NCBI GenBank assembly: GCA_933822405.4
Contig: CAKOGP040001825.1
Coordinates: 186,001 to 250,000 of the forward strand
Direction: 5' to 3'
Source of the DNA: Cylindrotheca closterium
Taxonomy: Eukaryota > Bacillariophyta > Bacillariophyceae > Bacillariales > Bacillariaceae
Length of the DNA: 64,000 bases
The translations under genes and the position numbers were made by a program. Under the pieces are notes generated by a model. The model was not told the DNA's origin. It made no database searches and worked only from the letters and a program-made list of their open reading frames with translations. Below are positions 46,150 to 57,146 of this stretch, piece by piece (position 1 is the first letter of the stretch; every line of letters starts with the position of its first letter).

Positions 46150-46676
46150 GGGCGAGGTGATTGAAATGCTATCATACAATGATTCCTACAGGATTGCGTT
46201 GAGGACCAATTAAACAGTAAACCCGCTACGCTCACGAGGGTAGGCCAATTGAAAACTCTATTTGTTGAGCTAGCCTGCATCCAGTATCATATATCAACTC
46301 CGGGTATATGAAAATTACAGAAGCGGCTCTTCGATGAAGTTCAATAAACCTGGAACGGTCTTTTCGGTCAGCTGATATCATCTAGGACCTCTCTAGTCTA
46401 CCGAGTGTTGATCCTCTGGTCTAGTTCTCACTAAATACTTTAGCAACAGAGATGTGGGCCTAACTAATGCTCTTGAACCGCTCAGCGCGAGATGGCCGTA
46501 ATCACGTTGTTTTACAGTTCAGTTCGTGTACTGTACACGTGTACAGCGCCAGCCCAGCCAAACTCAGTCATCAACGAGCGTTAGATTAGACTTCAAATTT
46601 GCAGAAAGAAAAGTTTCTTTCTATCGCACTACCCGGCTTTCTAAGTTGTCGTTTCAACAGTACCGTATCGGTAGCC
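46150..46676. promoter_or_regulatory. Intergenic with a 16-bp perfect palindrome containing CACGTG
   Basis: This stretch of 527 bp separates MYST and the vWA gene. CTGTACACGTGTACAG at 46531-46546 is a perfect palindrome, about 130 bp upstream of the vWA start codon. Its centre is CACGTG, the E/G-box core bound by bHLH and bZIP factors. No ORF or RNA gene is seen. Confidence 0.45.
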
Positions 46677-48126
46677 ATGCCTTCGTCATCAAAGAAGTCT
46701 TCATCGAGATCAAAGAAATCAAGTCGTTCAAAACATGGGACTTCTAGTTCGCGTCACAGGGAAAACCGAGATCAAACTGATGCAATTCCTATCGCAGAAA
46801 GTCACCAAGATCTTCCAATTGTAGAGAGCCAACCAGTTGTAGAAAGCTATGGAAACGTGAATCCGGAACCTGTGTTTGACGAGCAACACTACTCGCTGCT
46901 CCAGAAGCAAGGTTTCAGCTCAGGTCTTGCAAAAGCTCTCGCAACAAACGCGTCCTCGTTTTATCAGCGAGTTTGGATTGTCGACAATTCAGGTAAGTTT
47001 TGACAAACAGTTTGCCACTGTCTACTGCTTGAATACTGTCGCTGATACGTCCGAACAACAAAATGGTCATAGGTTCGATGCAAATCGGGGATGGGCACCG
47101 AATAAATACTGTCGGGGGAGTTATTGAGATGAAACCGGTATCAAGGTGGGAAGAGATACAGGACACTGTCATCTACCATAGTCAAATGGCGGCGTTGCTG
47201 GGTTCCTTCACAAAATTTAGGCTTCTGAATATGCCAGGGAAGTCAGTTGGGGTGCAGGAGTTCTCTGTGGGTATGTATGGGAATGATGTTGAGAGCGAGC
47301 TTCGAAACGCTCGTATGGTAATCAATCGAACAAAGCCTGATGGTGTCACTCCACGTGAGTACTTTGTGTGTGATTTCTTGGTTTGATGAATATCGTCTCT
47401 TCTGACGACACGCCTTCCGATCTAGTGACACGGCATATTTTTGAGATTCATTCAGAGATTAGATCGATGCTTCCAGAGCTTCATCGGACCGGGAGAAAGG
47501 TAAATATTAACGTTTGACGTCTTGGAGTGTTGCGGGTGGTATCTCAGAGTTAATGTTTGATTTAGGTCGCTGTTGTAATCGCTACTGATGGGTTACCTAC
47601 GGATGATCAAGGCAATGGAGGTGAAGAAATCACTCATGAGTTCGTTCGGGCGCTACGTGGGCTCGAAGGATTGCCAATATGGCTGGTAATTCGCTTGTGT
47701 ACCGACGAGGACGACGTGACTGACTTTTACAATAACCTGGATGGAAAACTAGAGTTGAGTTTGGAAGTGCTTGACGACTTCATGGGAGAAGCCAAAGAAG
47801 TTTCCAAAAAGAATCCTTGGTTGAATTATGCAATTCCAATGCACCGATGTCGAGAGCTGGGATATCATGATCGGCTGTTCGACTTGATTGACGAAAGACC
47901 CCTGACTAAAGGAGAACTCCGAGATTTCTGCGTTTTGCTCTTTGGGACTCAGTATGAAGAAATTCCTGATCCCTTGTCTGCCTGGAAGGAGTTCATCTCT
48001 TATGTTGAAAGCCGCTTGAGAAAGGAGAAAGATCAGTGGAGCCCAATCAAGAAGAAACTGATCCCATGGATCAACGTGAAGAAACTCAAGAAGATCCATG
48101 GCGGTTCAGCTTGTGTCATCCAGTGA
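46677..48126 (+). CDS. von Willebrand factor A domain protein with C-terminal CaaX box
   Basis: Four exons, 46677-46992, 47073-47354, 47426-47499 and 47566-48126, give 410 aa. The Ser/Lys/Arg-rich N-terminus (SSSKKSSSRSKKSS) is followed by a vWA fold: the MIDAS motif DNSGSM is rebuilt across intron 1, and IATDGLPTDD supplies the distal Asp. A helical C-terminal region follows (LSAWKEFISYVESRLRKEK). The last four residues are CVIQ, a CaaX prenylation motif, so the protein is probably lipid-anchored to a membrane facing the cytosol. Introns are 66-80 bp. The partner or function is unknown. Confidence 0.87.
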
Positions 48127-48285
48127 CTTCTTTCAGCTCCATGTCATATTTGTAACTTGTTTCTTTTTGCTGTATCGCTTGTTAGCATACAAACCAAGCG
48201 TAGGATTTGTAAATTGTAAATTGATTCATCCTTCCGCCATACCGTCATCAAACGTTGCGAATCTCGTTGAGCTTCAATTTCCCCG

Positions 48286-51170
48286 CTAGATTGGCGGTCC
48301 TACCAACTCCCAATCAGGGCCTCTAAGGATGTGAGCACTCCCATTGGAGCAACCAAACGCAATGTAATTGCCACATTTACTGAAATCGACGCACGTCAAG
48401 TCCTGTTCATCTCCATTCCCTTTGGCTATTTCCGAGTACTTCGCACGAATACCTTCGACCTCGTCTCCGGTCAGAGTATCTATCATTCTCAGCGTCTGTG
48501 CGCAGAACAACAAAGAAAGATCAGTTCGAGAAGACAAATTAAAGCATCACGATGATTGTCTGTTTACTCCTACCTGGTTCAAACCAGTGAAAACAACATA
48601 TCGACCACCAGGGCTCCATTTCGTTGCCAAGACTTGGCGCCTCAGGTTTATTTGACTGGATGACCACTCCTCCTTACGATTCGCTATCGATACATCCCCA
48701 GCGTCTCCACCAAAAACTAATATGCAAGGTGAGTGTCTGTTCCTGAAAAGTAAAATTGTTACCGACTTTATCTCACCTAGAAATCTCCCCCCGGTACCAA
48801 ATGAAACTGACCGAATAGGTTTCGATGAATCTGATAGCTCGGCAGCAGGTACGAAGACGCCTTTCATAACCTTTTCTTTGTCGAATACCGTCACTGAACC
48901 ATCAGTTCTTCCGATTGCTAGATTGCTTGAACACCAATCTTGACAAACAATTGGAGAATCGCTGTAGTCGATTTCGCCGCAAGGGTCCCAATCGTCGTTT
49001 GGAGAAAGAAAGCTAAGAACTCCATCCATCATACCTATCGACAACCGCTCATCATGTCTACTAAATGCAACCGTTTGGATTGGAGAATCGTAGATCATGT
49101 TCAGTATCATGGATCGGTTCGGAACGGAGAGAACATACAAGACACCTTCTTCTCCACCAAGAGCAAGTAAGTTCTTGGAGTACGAGAATGATATGGATCG
49201 AATTGGCTTTGGAAATTCCATTTGCTACACAGACGAAAGGGATTGTGTGAGCTAAGGGGTCACCATTGTTTCATAAACCGGTGGATACTCACCAGGACGA
49301 GTTTCCAATCTCGAGTTGAGAGTATCGTCAGGGAACAGTCATTTGAAACATAAGCCAGGTATGATGAATTCGGTCTTCTGTTAGATCTTGAGAATGCAAT
49401 CGATGTGATTGTGCCAATCGCCCTGCTCCGCTCTGGAGATTTCTCTGTTATTTCCTCAATATCACGAAATGAACCCTCCCTAAGAACCCAGTCGTCTCCT
49501 TTCGCAGTCTTTGCAGCTTCTAACGCTGGAAGGAACTCAGATGTATCCTCTTCGTAATGGGCTGCTTCAAGTCCTGCCTTGAATAGGACCACAGCCCGGC
49601 TATTGTCAGCTATCCCGAGATAGCTCTTGCGTCCTTGACTTGCAAGCTTTTGTCGCCCCCACGCAATGCTTACCGGGGCAGAGGGTCTCTGCAGCCTGTA
49701 AACTAGGGCGAAACTCTTGGACTCAACAACGTGACAGATGCCATCAGATCCACCAATAGCGAGGAACGAACCATCAGGACTAAAGCACATTGCTTTTATT
49801 CGATATTTGGTTTTCGTTCGCTTGTGCGACGGCATAATGTCGCGCAGCTCGCAAACTACTTCAAAAGATACAGCATCGAAGAGAACTACTTCTCGGTCAC
49901 CAATCGCAAGGAGTGATCCGTCCGGTTTCCACTTCACTACGTCTACGGCAGCCTGACGATGAACGTGATGAACAACCTTGAAAGACTTGTCGATTACCGC
50001 AAATCCATTTTGACCACTCGTTCCTATTGCTACATTCGTTTTGTTCCAATCCACGCATAATACCAAGCCTCGCAAGGGAACTTCCGTTAGTCGAAAAAAG
50101 TCTTCCGAATGCAACAGGCTTAGTTGCCCAAAGGAAACACTGCTGTCAAATCCTCCTATTGACAACAGTTGGCTATCCGGACTAATAGAAATTGCATAGA
50201 TTCTGTCGACGCGCTCGACTTCTCGAAAAATTTCAATGTTCTTCAATCTTTGAGTTGAACAGTCTCGAGCGATTTTCATTACATATGCAACACATCCGTC
50301 TCCACCAGCAATCACATACGAGCCATCGGGGGAAAAGTCGATGGCTCGTATCCTTCCATTCAGTGTGATCTTTACTTCGACGCCAAAGTTGTCACGTGTC
50401 GATAGCATCTCGCCAGGGGAAGCATCTGTCTTCATATTTCGGTCTAGTATTTCAACCAAAGTCACGACACCATCTTCTGTTCCCACAGCCAGTAAAAGAG
50501 GATTTTTTTCCTCCATCCAATTACTATTTCGAGACATTCCAATTGCGGTCACGTTCCGATGGCGAGTGTACTCCTCCCATACAACCCCATTTGACATGCT
50601 GTTTTCAAACTCGTCCTTGAGGGATTCTTTGTTGCTTGATGTCTGTCCGTCGGAAAAGAAACTCGGCGTCTGTATCGATGGATCCATGGATATTGGGCTA
50701 ATTTCCTGTAGTTCAGGTGTCGATGTAGCATGTTGAAGATACTTGTTTCTGGCCAATCGGAGTGCAAGCGCACCACCGCGTTTCCGCCCTCCACTCCACT
50801 GATCAAGCGGGTTCTCGATGGGATGAGAGCTCGAGTCTTTTTTGTTCGCAGCTATTGAATGTACATACTCGTCTTGACAGCTATGATGTCTGTGGTGTCT
50901 GCCTTTTGAGTATTCTTCCTGTGGGAAAGAGATCAGCGAAGTTGCACATGTGCTATCCAAAGATTGCGGAGATTCCTCTGGGATACCAAAGGCTTCTTGG
51001 TGATCAAAGTCCGTCAAAATCTGGGGTTGGTGCCACTGCGACGCGAAACCTTTTCTCCTTTTCGGCAACGGTCTAATTGTTTCAGTGTACGATGGATTGA
51101 TTTCAAAGCCGCCATCGGAAGAATCATCGAGCCGAGCGTGTTTTCGGGCCTTTGCCAAGCAGTTTCCCAT
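48286..51170 (-). CDS. WD40-repeat protein with N-myristoylation start
   Basis: Four exons, 51170-49293, 49224-48777, 48716-48574 and 48495-48286, give 892 aa. The first ATG gives MGNCLAKARKHARL, with Gly2 for myristoylation and Cys4 for palmitoylation. Residues about 15-190 are hydrophilic. From about 200 on there are many WD-like blades (FSPDGSYVIAGGDG, ISPDSQLLSIGGFD, FSPDGSFLAIGGSDG, FSYSKNLLALGGEEG, FSKCGNYIAFGCSNG), probably two propellers. No catalytic domain is seen. It lies 446 bp from the divergent PUS7 gene. A specific orthologue was not recognised. Confidence 0.87.
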
Positions 51171-51616
51171 CGTGAATCTCTGCAATGTCCACAATCAGAT
51201 GAATGACATCCCAATATATGGTAGAGATAAAGTATTGTCGTGGTCGACTCCTGATCTATCATCTCGAAAACTTGAAATTTGAAATTTTCCGGGAGTCATT
51301 GTTTTGATCAACTCCGAAATAGATGCAAGATGATTCGAATTTGGAGGAACATCCACGCCTGAAGAGCGGTCGATTTGTATCACGTTTCATTCATCAATTG
51401 TATTGATGACTAAGATCACCAAGAGAGGCAAGCAGCATCAAATGGATGCGAGAATCATCCCTCATGTTAAAAGTGGGTGTTCTCACTCTTGCACTACTTT
51501 AAAAAATAAATAAGACTAAACAACTCCTTTTGGTTTGATCCACCCATCAAACCAAACCACAAAAGCAACATTCGAGCCAACTCACAGTAGGGATACGGAC
51601 CAAAACTAGGAGTGTT
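51171..51616. promoter_or_regulatory. Divergent promoter region, WD40 gene and PUS7
   Basis: These 446 bp separate the two start codons and should drive both genes. A purine-poor stretch with several CAAACCA words precedes PUS7. No RNA gene or repeat is noted. Confidence 0.4.
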
Positions 51617-54600
51617 ATGGATTCTCCCGAGAAGCTGGTCGAAAGGCACTATGGTAGTATTGGAATTGACGATGTTTTCTTAGAGCCTCCTCCGCATCCA
51701 CTCCTATCTTCATACCTCAACGAGAACACATCCGTAGCAAGTTTCCAATCTTGGGAGGTAGTTGGCACCATCAAGTCAAATCCAGAAGACTTTGTTGTCC
51801 GTGAGATCTTTCAGTCGAATCGTAGGATACCTGGGTTGATGGGTGATGACCACAGAACCCTTCAGACTGCTGCCTTGCTAGGCCCAGATACGCGGCCGCA
51901 TCAAAAGTTGGTATGCAACCAACAATCGAGCCAAAGTGAGGTGCCTACTATTGGCGTAGCCATGAACGAAGATAATTCGGCCTGTAATAAGAACCAGAAT
52001 ACCACAGAACTACGAGCAAAAATCGGAAGCAGATCGTCGCGAGAATCATACAAGTTGGATGTTGACAAAGATGTCGAGTCCACTCTAAAAGCCTTGCATG
52101 ATGGTGCGGTGAAGAGACTAGAGTATATTGCCCAAGGCCAGTGCATTGAGCACGGGAAAGATGAATTGAGTGTCACCTGGATTCCGATTCCGTTTGAGGA
52201 AACAAAAGAAGAAACTGGCAATAAGCAAATAGAGATGCTACAAGCACTCAATTCAAAGTTCCCACTCCTGCATTCAAAATCTGCCCAAAAAGAAGGATCA
52301 GATGCGTGGGTTGCAACACATGTTGACACTTCTTATGATGGTTTGATACCGTATCTACAATGTCCCGAAGAAGATATGAGTATTCTACTTCGATTTCACA
52401 AGCAAGGAATTCCAGAGTCAGACTCTTTGGATCCAGACTGTGTCATTTTAAGGCTTCAACAAAACGTGACGAAAGAGAGAAGACAACAGTTTTTCGATAT
52501 TTTCCTCTCGAAATTTGAAGCGTTTGCAACAAGGACTATTAATGATTATAGACCAGATCGGAGCAGCGATGGGGACGAATCGTCTTCCATAACTGAGGCA
52601 ACCACGGGAATTGCTGTCAGTTGGAAGAAAGATGAATCCCCAAAGGGCGTGTTGCGGTCCTACATGAAGAGGGCTACCATGACTCGAAACGACGCTGACT
52701 TTGACATCATATCATCGCTCGAAAACTTGAACCAAGTCGCCTTGGATCGAATCGGCAGAATGGCATCGCATGGAAGTGACAATATGAATTTAGACAATGA
52801 ATCGGTTTTGATCCCTCCGGCTAATTTGGATTCAATGAGCGAAGCTGCTCGATTAGAAAGAGGGGCTGTGTTTCAAGCATTGAAATCCGCATACCCATTG
52901 TTACAATTGGATAGTATTGCCAAGAACGAGGGGGAACGGTGGATTGCTGTGGGGGTGGATGTCACTTACGATGAACTTATCCAATACCTTCAGTCACCAG
53001 TAGACGATATTCTAGCGTTGCTTCACTTTCAGAAGCAGGGTATTAATGGCCTTAAAGAGAAGAAGAAGGCCCAAAGGAGCAAAGTTAAGGGGAAGAGAAG
53101 TGGTCATTCTGATGGACGCAAGACTATGGATGACGAGAACCGAGTGATTCTAAAGCTGCGCCCAGGTCTTTCCAAGATCGAAAGGAAGGAAATCCATACG
53201 CTAGTTGCGTCAAAATGCAAGCTTTTCGAGACCAGTACTCTTACAGAAACTCCAGCGTCAAGCTCGGAGAACAATCAGAGCCCAGAGTCTGCGACTGTTT
53301 CAATCACAGTTGGCTGGCAAAGACATGCACTCCAAAAGGAAAGAAGAAAAAGGAAAAGAAACGAAGGCAAGGAAGCTGGTGCTGATCTCTCCTCAATGTA
53401 TCCGAATCTACTCTGTGTCATCCGAAAACGGCGAGTTGAGCATCTATCAATGCTTCACCGAATAACACAGACTGTCCGGTGCCGACAGTCAGATATCGGC
53501 ATTGCTGGGATCAAGGATATGCAGGCAGTAACGTACCAGTTTTGCACTTTTCGGGACACCAAAACTCATCGCATCCTGTCAAGGCTTGGTCAACTTGAGC
53601 GTCAAGGGATCCAACTAGGTAACTTTTACAGGGTTGATTGGGTGTTGAATAATGGCGACTTGGATGGAAACGAGTTTGAGATTTGTATTCGCAATGTCAA
53701 GCGAATCAACGTCACCGTGGCCGAGGCAGAGAGGGCAACGGAAAGTCTTGTTGAGTGCCAAACTTCGCATGTAGAACGAATGACTGAGAGAATTCGCCAC
53801 AATGGCTTTATTAACTTTTTCGGTCCTCAACGAGTTGGAGCACCTGGTGAATCTGGAGCTTCCGCTTTCAAAATTGGGCATCTGATGCTGCAACAGGACT
53901 TCAAAGGTGCAATAGACGTACTAATGATGGGTCGCACAACATTTCATCGCGAAGGAGAACAGGAGAGTGAAGCAGCGAGGAAAGTGCGGCAGATATGGAA
54001 GGAAACCGGGGACCCTAGTGCTGCCTTGGACGCTCTTAGTGGTGGTGACTTGATGCCTCGAGAAAGGTCTGTTCTGAAAGGACTCAAGCGATATGGCACC
54101 GACCAGCCATTACAAGCCTTGCAGTGTCTGTCTTATAGCATGCGTACGTTTTGGATAAATGCCTATCAATCCTATGTGTGGAACCAGGCTGCATCCAAAC
54201 GCATCGCTCGCTTTGGTACAAATCCGGCCAAAGGTGATTTATATGTGGAAAAGGACGACACGCTGCTGAGCAATGTGAAGGTTATCCACGACGAAGCTCT
54301 ATGTTCTACAATATCATTGGAACAAGTTGTCCTTCCGTTGCCTGGTTACAGAGTATGCTATCCAGAAAACGAGGTCGGTAAAGAATATGAGAAGCTTCTT
54401 CTTGGCGACAACGTAAAGTTTGAAAAATCAGCACCCCCAGAGGCAACTGCCAAGGGCGCATACAGAAAACTCATTGTACTTCCAAAGACTATACGCGCGG
54501 AAGTTGAAAACGGCCAAACGACCAACATGAGTTTGAAGTTTGTTCTCCCCAAAGGTAGCTATGCAACGATGCTGCTGCGTGAATTAATGGTCACGACTGC

Positions 54601-54622
54601 GACTCGGCATGATCATTCATAA
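51617..54622 (+). CDS. PUS7: TruD-family pseudouridine synthase (PUS7)
   Basis: A single exon encodes 1,001 aa. The TruD start motif (KSNPEDFVVREI, residues about 53-64), the catalytic Asp634 in GIAGIKDMQAVTYQ and the later NGFINFFGPQRVG and LRALQSYVWN-like region are all present, so the enzyme should make pseudouridine in tRNA, mRNA or snRNA as PUS7 does. The family is usually shorter (about 660 aa). The extra length is a duplicated segment, residues about 154-339 and 365-570, each with (L/F)QALxSxxPLL, a W(V/I)A core and a GWxxx end, resembling the eukaryote-specific insertion. A basic linker follows the second copy. Confidence 0.93.
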   Translation: MDSPEKLVERHYGSIGIDDVFLEPPPHPLLSSYLNENTSVASFQSWEVVGTIKSNPEDFVVREIFQSNRRIPGLMGDDHRTLQTAALLGPDTRPHQKLVCNQQSSQSEVPTIGVAMNEDNSACNKNQNTTELRAKIGSRSSRESYKLDVDKDVESTLKALHDGAVKRLEYIAQGQCIEHGKDELSVTWIPIPFEETKEETGNKQIEMLQALNSKFPLLHSKSAQKEGSDAWVATHVDTSYDGLIPYLQCPEEDMSILLRFHKQGIPESDSLDPDCVILRLQQNVTKERRQQFFDIFLSKFEAFATRTINDYRPDRSSDGDESSSITEATTGIAVSWKKDESPKGVLRSYMKRATMTRNDADFDIISSLENLNQVALDRIGRMASHGSDNMNLDNESVLIPPANLDSMSEAARLERGAVFQALKSAYPLLQLDSIAKNEGERWIAVGVDVTYDELIQYLQSPVDDILALLHFQKQGINGLKEKKKAQRSKVKGKRSGHSDGRKTMDDENRVILKLRPGLSKIERKEIHTLVASKCKLFETSTLTETPASSSENNQSPESATVSITVGWQRHALQKERRKRKRNEGKEAGADLSSMYPNLLCVIRKRRVEHLSMLHRITQTVRCRQSDIGIAGIKDMQAVTYQFCTFRDTKTHRILSRLGQLERQGIQLGNFYRVDWVLNNGDLDGNEFEICIRNVKRINVTVAEAERATESLVECQTSHVERMTERIRHNGFINFFGPQRVGAPGESGASAFKIGHLMLQQDFKGAIDVLMMGRTTFHREGEQESEAARKVRQIWKETGDPSAALDALSGGDLMPRERSVLKGLKRYGTDQPLQALQCLSYSMRTFWINAYQSYVWNQAASKRIARFGTNPAKGDLYVEKDDTLLSNVKVIHDEALCSTISLEQVVLPLPGYRVCYPENEVGKEYEKLLLGDNVKFEKSAPPEATAKGAYRKLIVLPKTIRAEVENGQTTNMSLKFVLPKGSYATMLLRELMVTTATRHDHS

Positions 54623-54652
54623 ACCCCATAGCTATATGCCTGATGCATTCCA

Positions 54653-55744
54653 TCACTCCTTGGTCATCAACAAAATGCGTCCCATATCACCAATGGTTTC
54701 CTTAACTGGTCTCAGAGTGATCCCCAAAACATTCTCCAGTTTTTCGGTGGCCTCGACCTCTCGGCTTCCAATCGGAATAGCGCCCCCTTTAAAGTTGGCA
54801 TCGTATGTGATGTTGTCGGCATTTCCCACTCCACTTTCCCCACAAACGCTCTGCAGTGCCTCCGCCATTTCTTGAGATGGGACTCGCTCCTCCTTGGAAA
54901 CAATGAAGCGTCGGCCAATAGCCTTTGGATTGTTGCCAGCCGCCACTACGGCTTTTGCAAGATCCCTGATATCAACACATAACCGGGACTGGACTTCCGA
55001 TTTCCCCCAGACCCACTGACCAACTAGCTCAATCGAATAGGAATTGGTCAGCATACCATCCGAAGGTGGTCCAAAGACAAAGGAGGGGCAGATTGAAGTC
55101 ATAGCAATACCCTTCTCCTTGGCCAATTTCCAAGCTCGTTTTTCGGATTCCGCCTTGCTCCATTGATAGGATGACCCCCAGTTGTCACCAAGTTTGGATT
55201 TGTCGTTCCAATCCTTGTCGGTGTACCACCTTCCATTCAAAGGTTCTTGTCCTGATCCTCTGACCGCTGCCATGGACGAGATGACTATTAGGCGACACTT
55301 CGGTCCATTTGGCAACAAGGCATTCACCAAATCTTCGGTTCCCTGGACATTGTCGTTGGCAGTTTGCACATGATCTTCACTAGGACCGAAAACAGAGGCA
55401 ATGTGGTAGACGCAAATCTCTTCGTGAGTTTTTCTCGCAACCTTCAAGGCTTCCTTCATGGTGGATCCTCCATCGAGCATGTCATAAGGTAGCACTTGGA
55501 TGCAATCCGATTTTTGCTTCCAATAGTTGGATTCGGACTCGATTCGCCCTTCCCGGACCAAACAGTAAACATAATGCTTTGGAAACGTACTCAAGAGCTC
55601 TTGGACCACTTCTCGGGCCACATAACCATTGGCACCGGTGATGATGGAGGCTTTCTTTGAAGGTGTTGTTGTTAACGACCAACACTTGGGAAAGAGTGAC
55701 ATCAATAGTATCACTAGAAAGTCGAATTTTAGATTTATTGTCAT
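54653..55744 (-). CDS. NAD(P)-dependent SDR, epimerase/dehydratase or dihydroflavonol-reductase-like
   Basis: A single exon encodes 363 aa. A hydrophobic signal (residues about 8-24, VILLMSLFPKCWS) precedes an extended short-chain dehydrogenase. The cofactor loop is TGANGYVA, the substrate region has VISSMAAVRGSG and the catalytic pair is in SSYQWSKAESEK (Tyr, Lys). SFVFGPPSDGML matches dihydroflavonol-4-reductase and 3-beta-HSD-like members. The substrate is unknown. The signal could route it to the ER or plastid; a clean ASAF motif is not present. The stop lies 30 bp from that of PUS7. Confidence 0.88.
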   Translation of the reverse strand: MTINLKFDFLVILLMSLFPKCWSLTTTPSKKASIITGANGYVAREVVQELLSTFPKHYVYCLVREGRIESESNYWKQKSDCIQVLPYDMLDGGSTMKEALKVARKTHEEICVYHIASVFGPSEDHVQTANDNVQGTEDLVNALLPNGPKCRLIVISSMAAVRGSGQEPLNGRWYTDKDWNDKSKLGDNWGSSYQWSKAESEKRAWKLAKEKGIAMTSICPSFVFGPPSDGMLTNSYSIELVGQWVWGKSEVQSRLCVDIRDLAKAVVAAGNNPKAIGRRFIVSKEERVPSQEMAEALQSVCGESGVGNADNITYDANFKGGAIPIGSREVEATEKLENVLGITLRPVKETIGDMGRILLMTKE

Positions 55745-56013
55745 CTTTTGAGAGAAATGGTTTCGCAGAGCTGGTATCTTTGAAAGCCTAGGAATACAAT
55801 GCTCTTGTTACTTCTTCAGGAATGAAGAATGAGTGATATATAAGTGGTGATGTGTTCGAAAAACGTCACAAGCGCGATCGTTTCGCGCAGTACGCCAACC
55901 CGTTTGGGGGAGGGCTACAGGCATGATGATGGTTTACAATCTTGACATTATTAGCAGTACCTGGAACCAAGTCCTGCTATCGTACACTGCAACACTGACA
56001 CAAAATATCCACA

Positions 56014-57146
56014 ATGTCCGCATTTGGAACCAACACAGGAACTAGAGTAAACTCCATTGCTCCCCAAGATTGTAATGTTCCACAAGCAGGAAACGACGGA
56101 ATCAGTTCATTGAAGTGGTCGCCAGCAGCCAACTTTCTGGTATCCACCAACTGGGACGGTGGTGTCCGGTGTTGGGAAGTGCAAGAACAAGGGGGACAAG
56201 TACGCGCCAGCCCTAAAGCACAAGTCAATCATGATTCTCAATCTCCTGCTCTACATTGCTGTTTCAGTCCCGATGGTTCCACCGTATTTTCAGGAGGAGC
56301 AGATAAAGCCGTGAGGATGTGGAAATTGGGAGAAAATCCACCAGGTGGCATCGCACAACAGATTGGAAACCATGATGCTCCGGTCAAAGCGGTGGGCTTC
56401 TTGCAACCTAGCAGCCTGGTCGTCAGTGGAGGTTGGGATCGAAAACTGAAGTTCTGGGACATGAGAACCAACAATCCAGTTGGTACGTTGGATATGCCCG
56501 AGCGTGTCTACGATCTGGACGTACGGGGCAACTTGATGTGCGTCATTACAGCCAATCGTAGAATGATGATTTACAACGTCGGTACACCGCAGCCCACCCT
56601 GGTGCAAAATAAAGAATCTCCACTGAAATTCCAAAGTCGATGTGTATCTTGCTTCCCGGATCAAACCGGGTTTGCCATTGGAGGAGTAGAAGGACGAGTT
56701 GGTATTCAATACGTTCAAAAGGTTGGAAACAAAGATCATTTTGCTTTCAAGTGTCATCGAAAAGACAACAATGCGTTCAGTGTGAATGCCATTGCCTTTA
56801 ACAATCAATATGGAACCTTTGCTACATGTGGAGCCGACGGTGTCGTCAACTTTTGGGATAAGGGTGAGTTGAAGTGACATATGGTGATGCCTTTCAGGCA
56901 AAACAAACAAATTCTCATCGTCTCTCTATGTTTCGTAATGCAGACAATAAACAACGATTGAAGGGTTTCAATCCGATTCAAAGATCGATCCCTTGCGCAG
57001 CTTTTAACGCCCAAGGCAACCTCTTTGCTTACGCAAGCAGCTATGATTGGAGTAAGGGAAGTGGATACCACACCCCTGGATCGCCAAATGAAATATACAT
57101 CCATTATACGCCGGAAAACGAAATCAAACCCAAAGCAAAGCGATAA
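56014..57146 (+). CDS. RAE1: mRNA export factor RAE1 (Gle2)
   Basis: Exons 56014-56863 and 56944-57146 (GTGAGT...TGCAG, phase 1) give 350 aa, the usual length. Seven WD40 blades are recognisable, with the typical RAE1 words DGISSLKWSPAANFL, STNWDGGVRCWEV, GGADKAVRMWKLG, GGWDRKLKFWDMR and the C-terminal FAYASSYDWSKG. RAE1 binds the GLEBS motif of Nup98 and supports mRNA export and spindle function. The N-terminus MSAFGTN carries one FG. It diverges from the SDR gene (269 bp). Confidence 0.95.
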
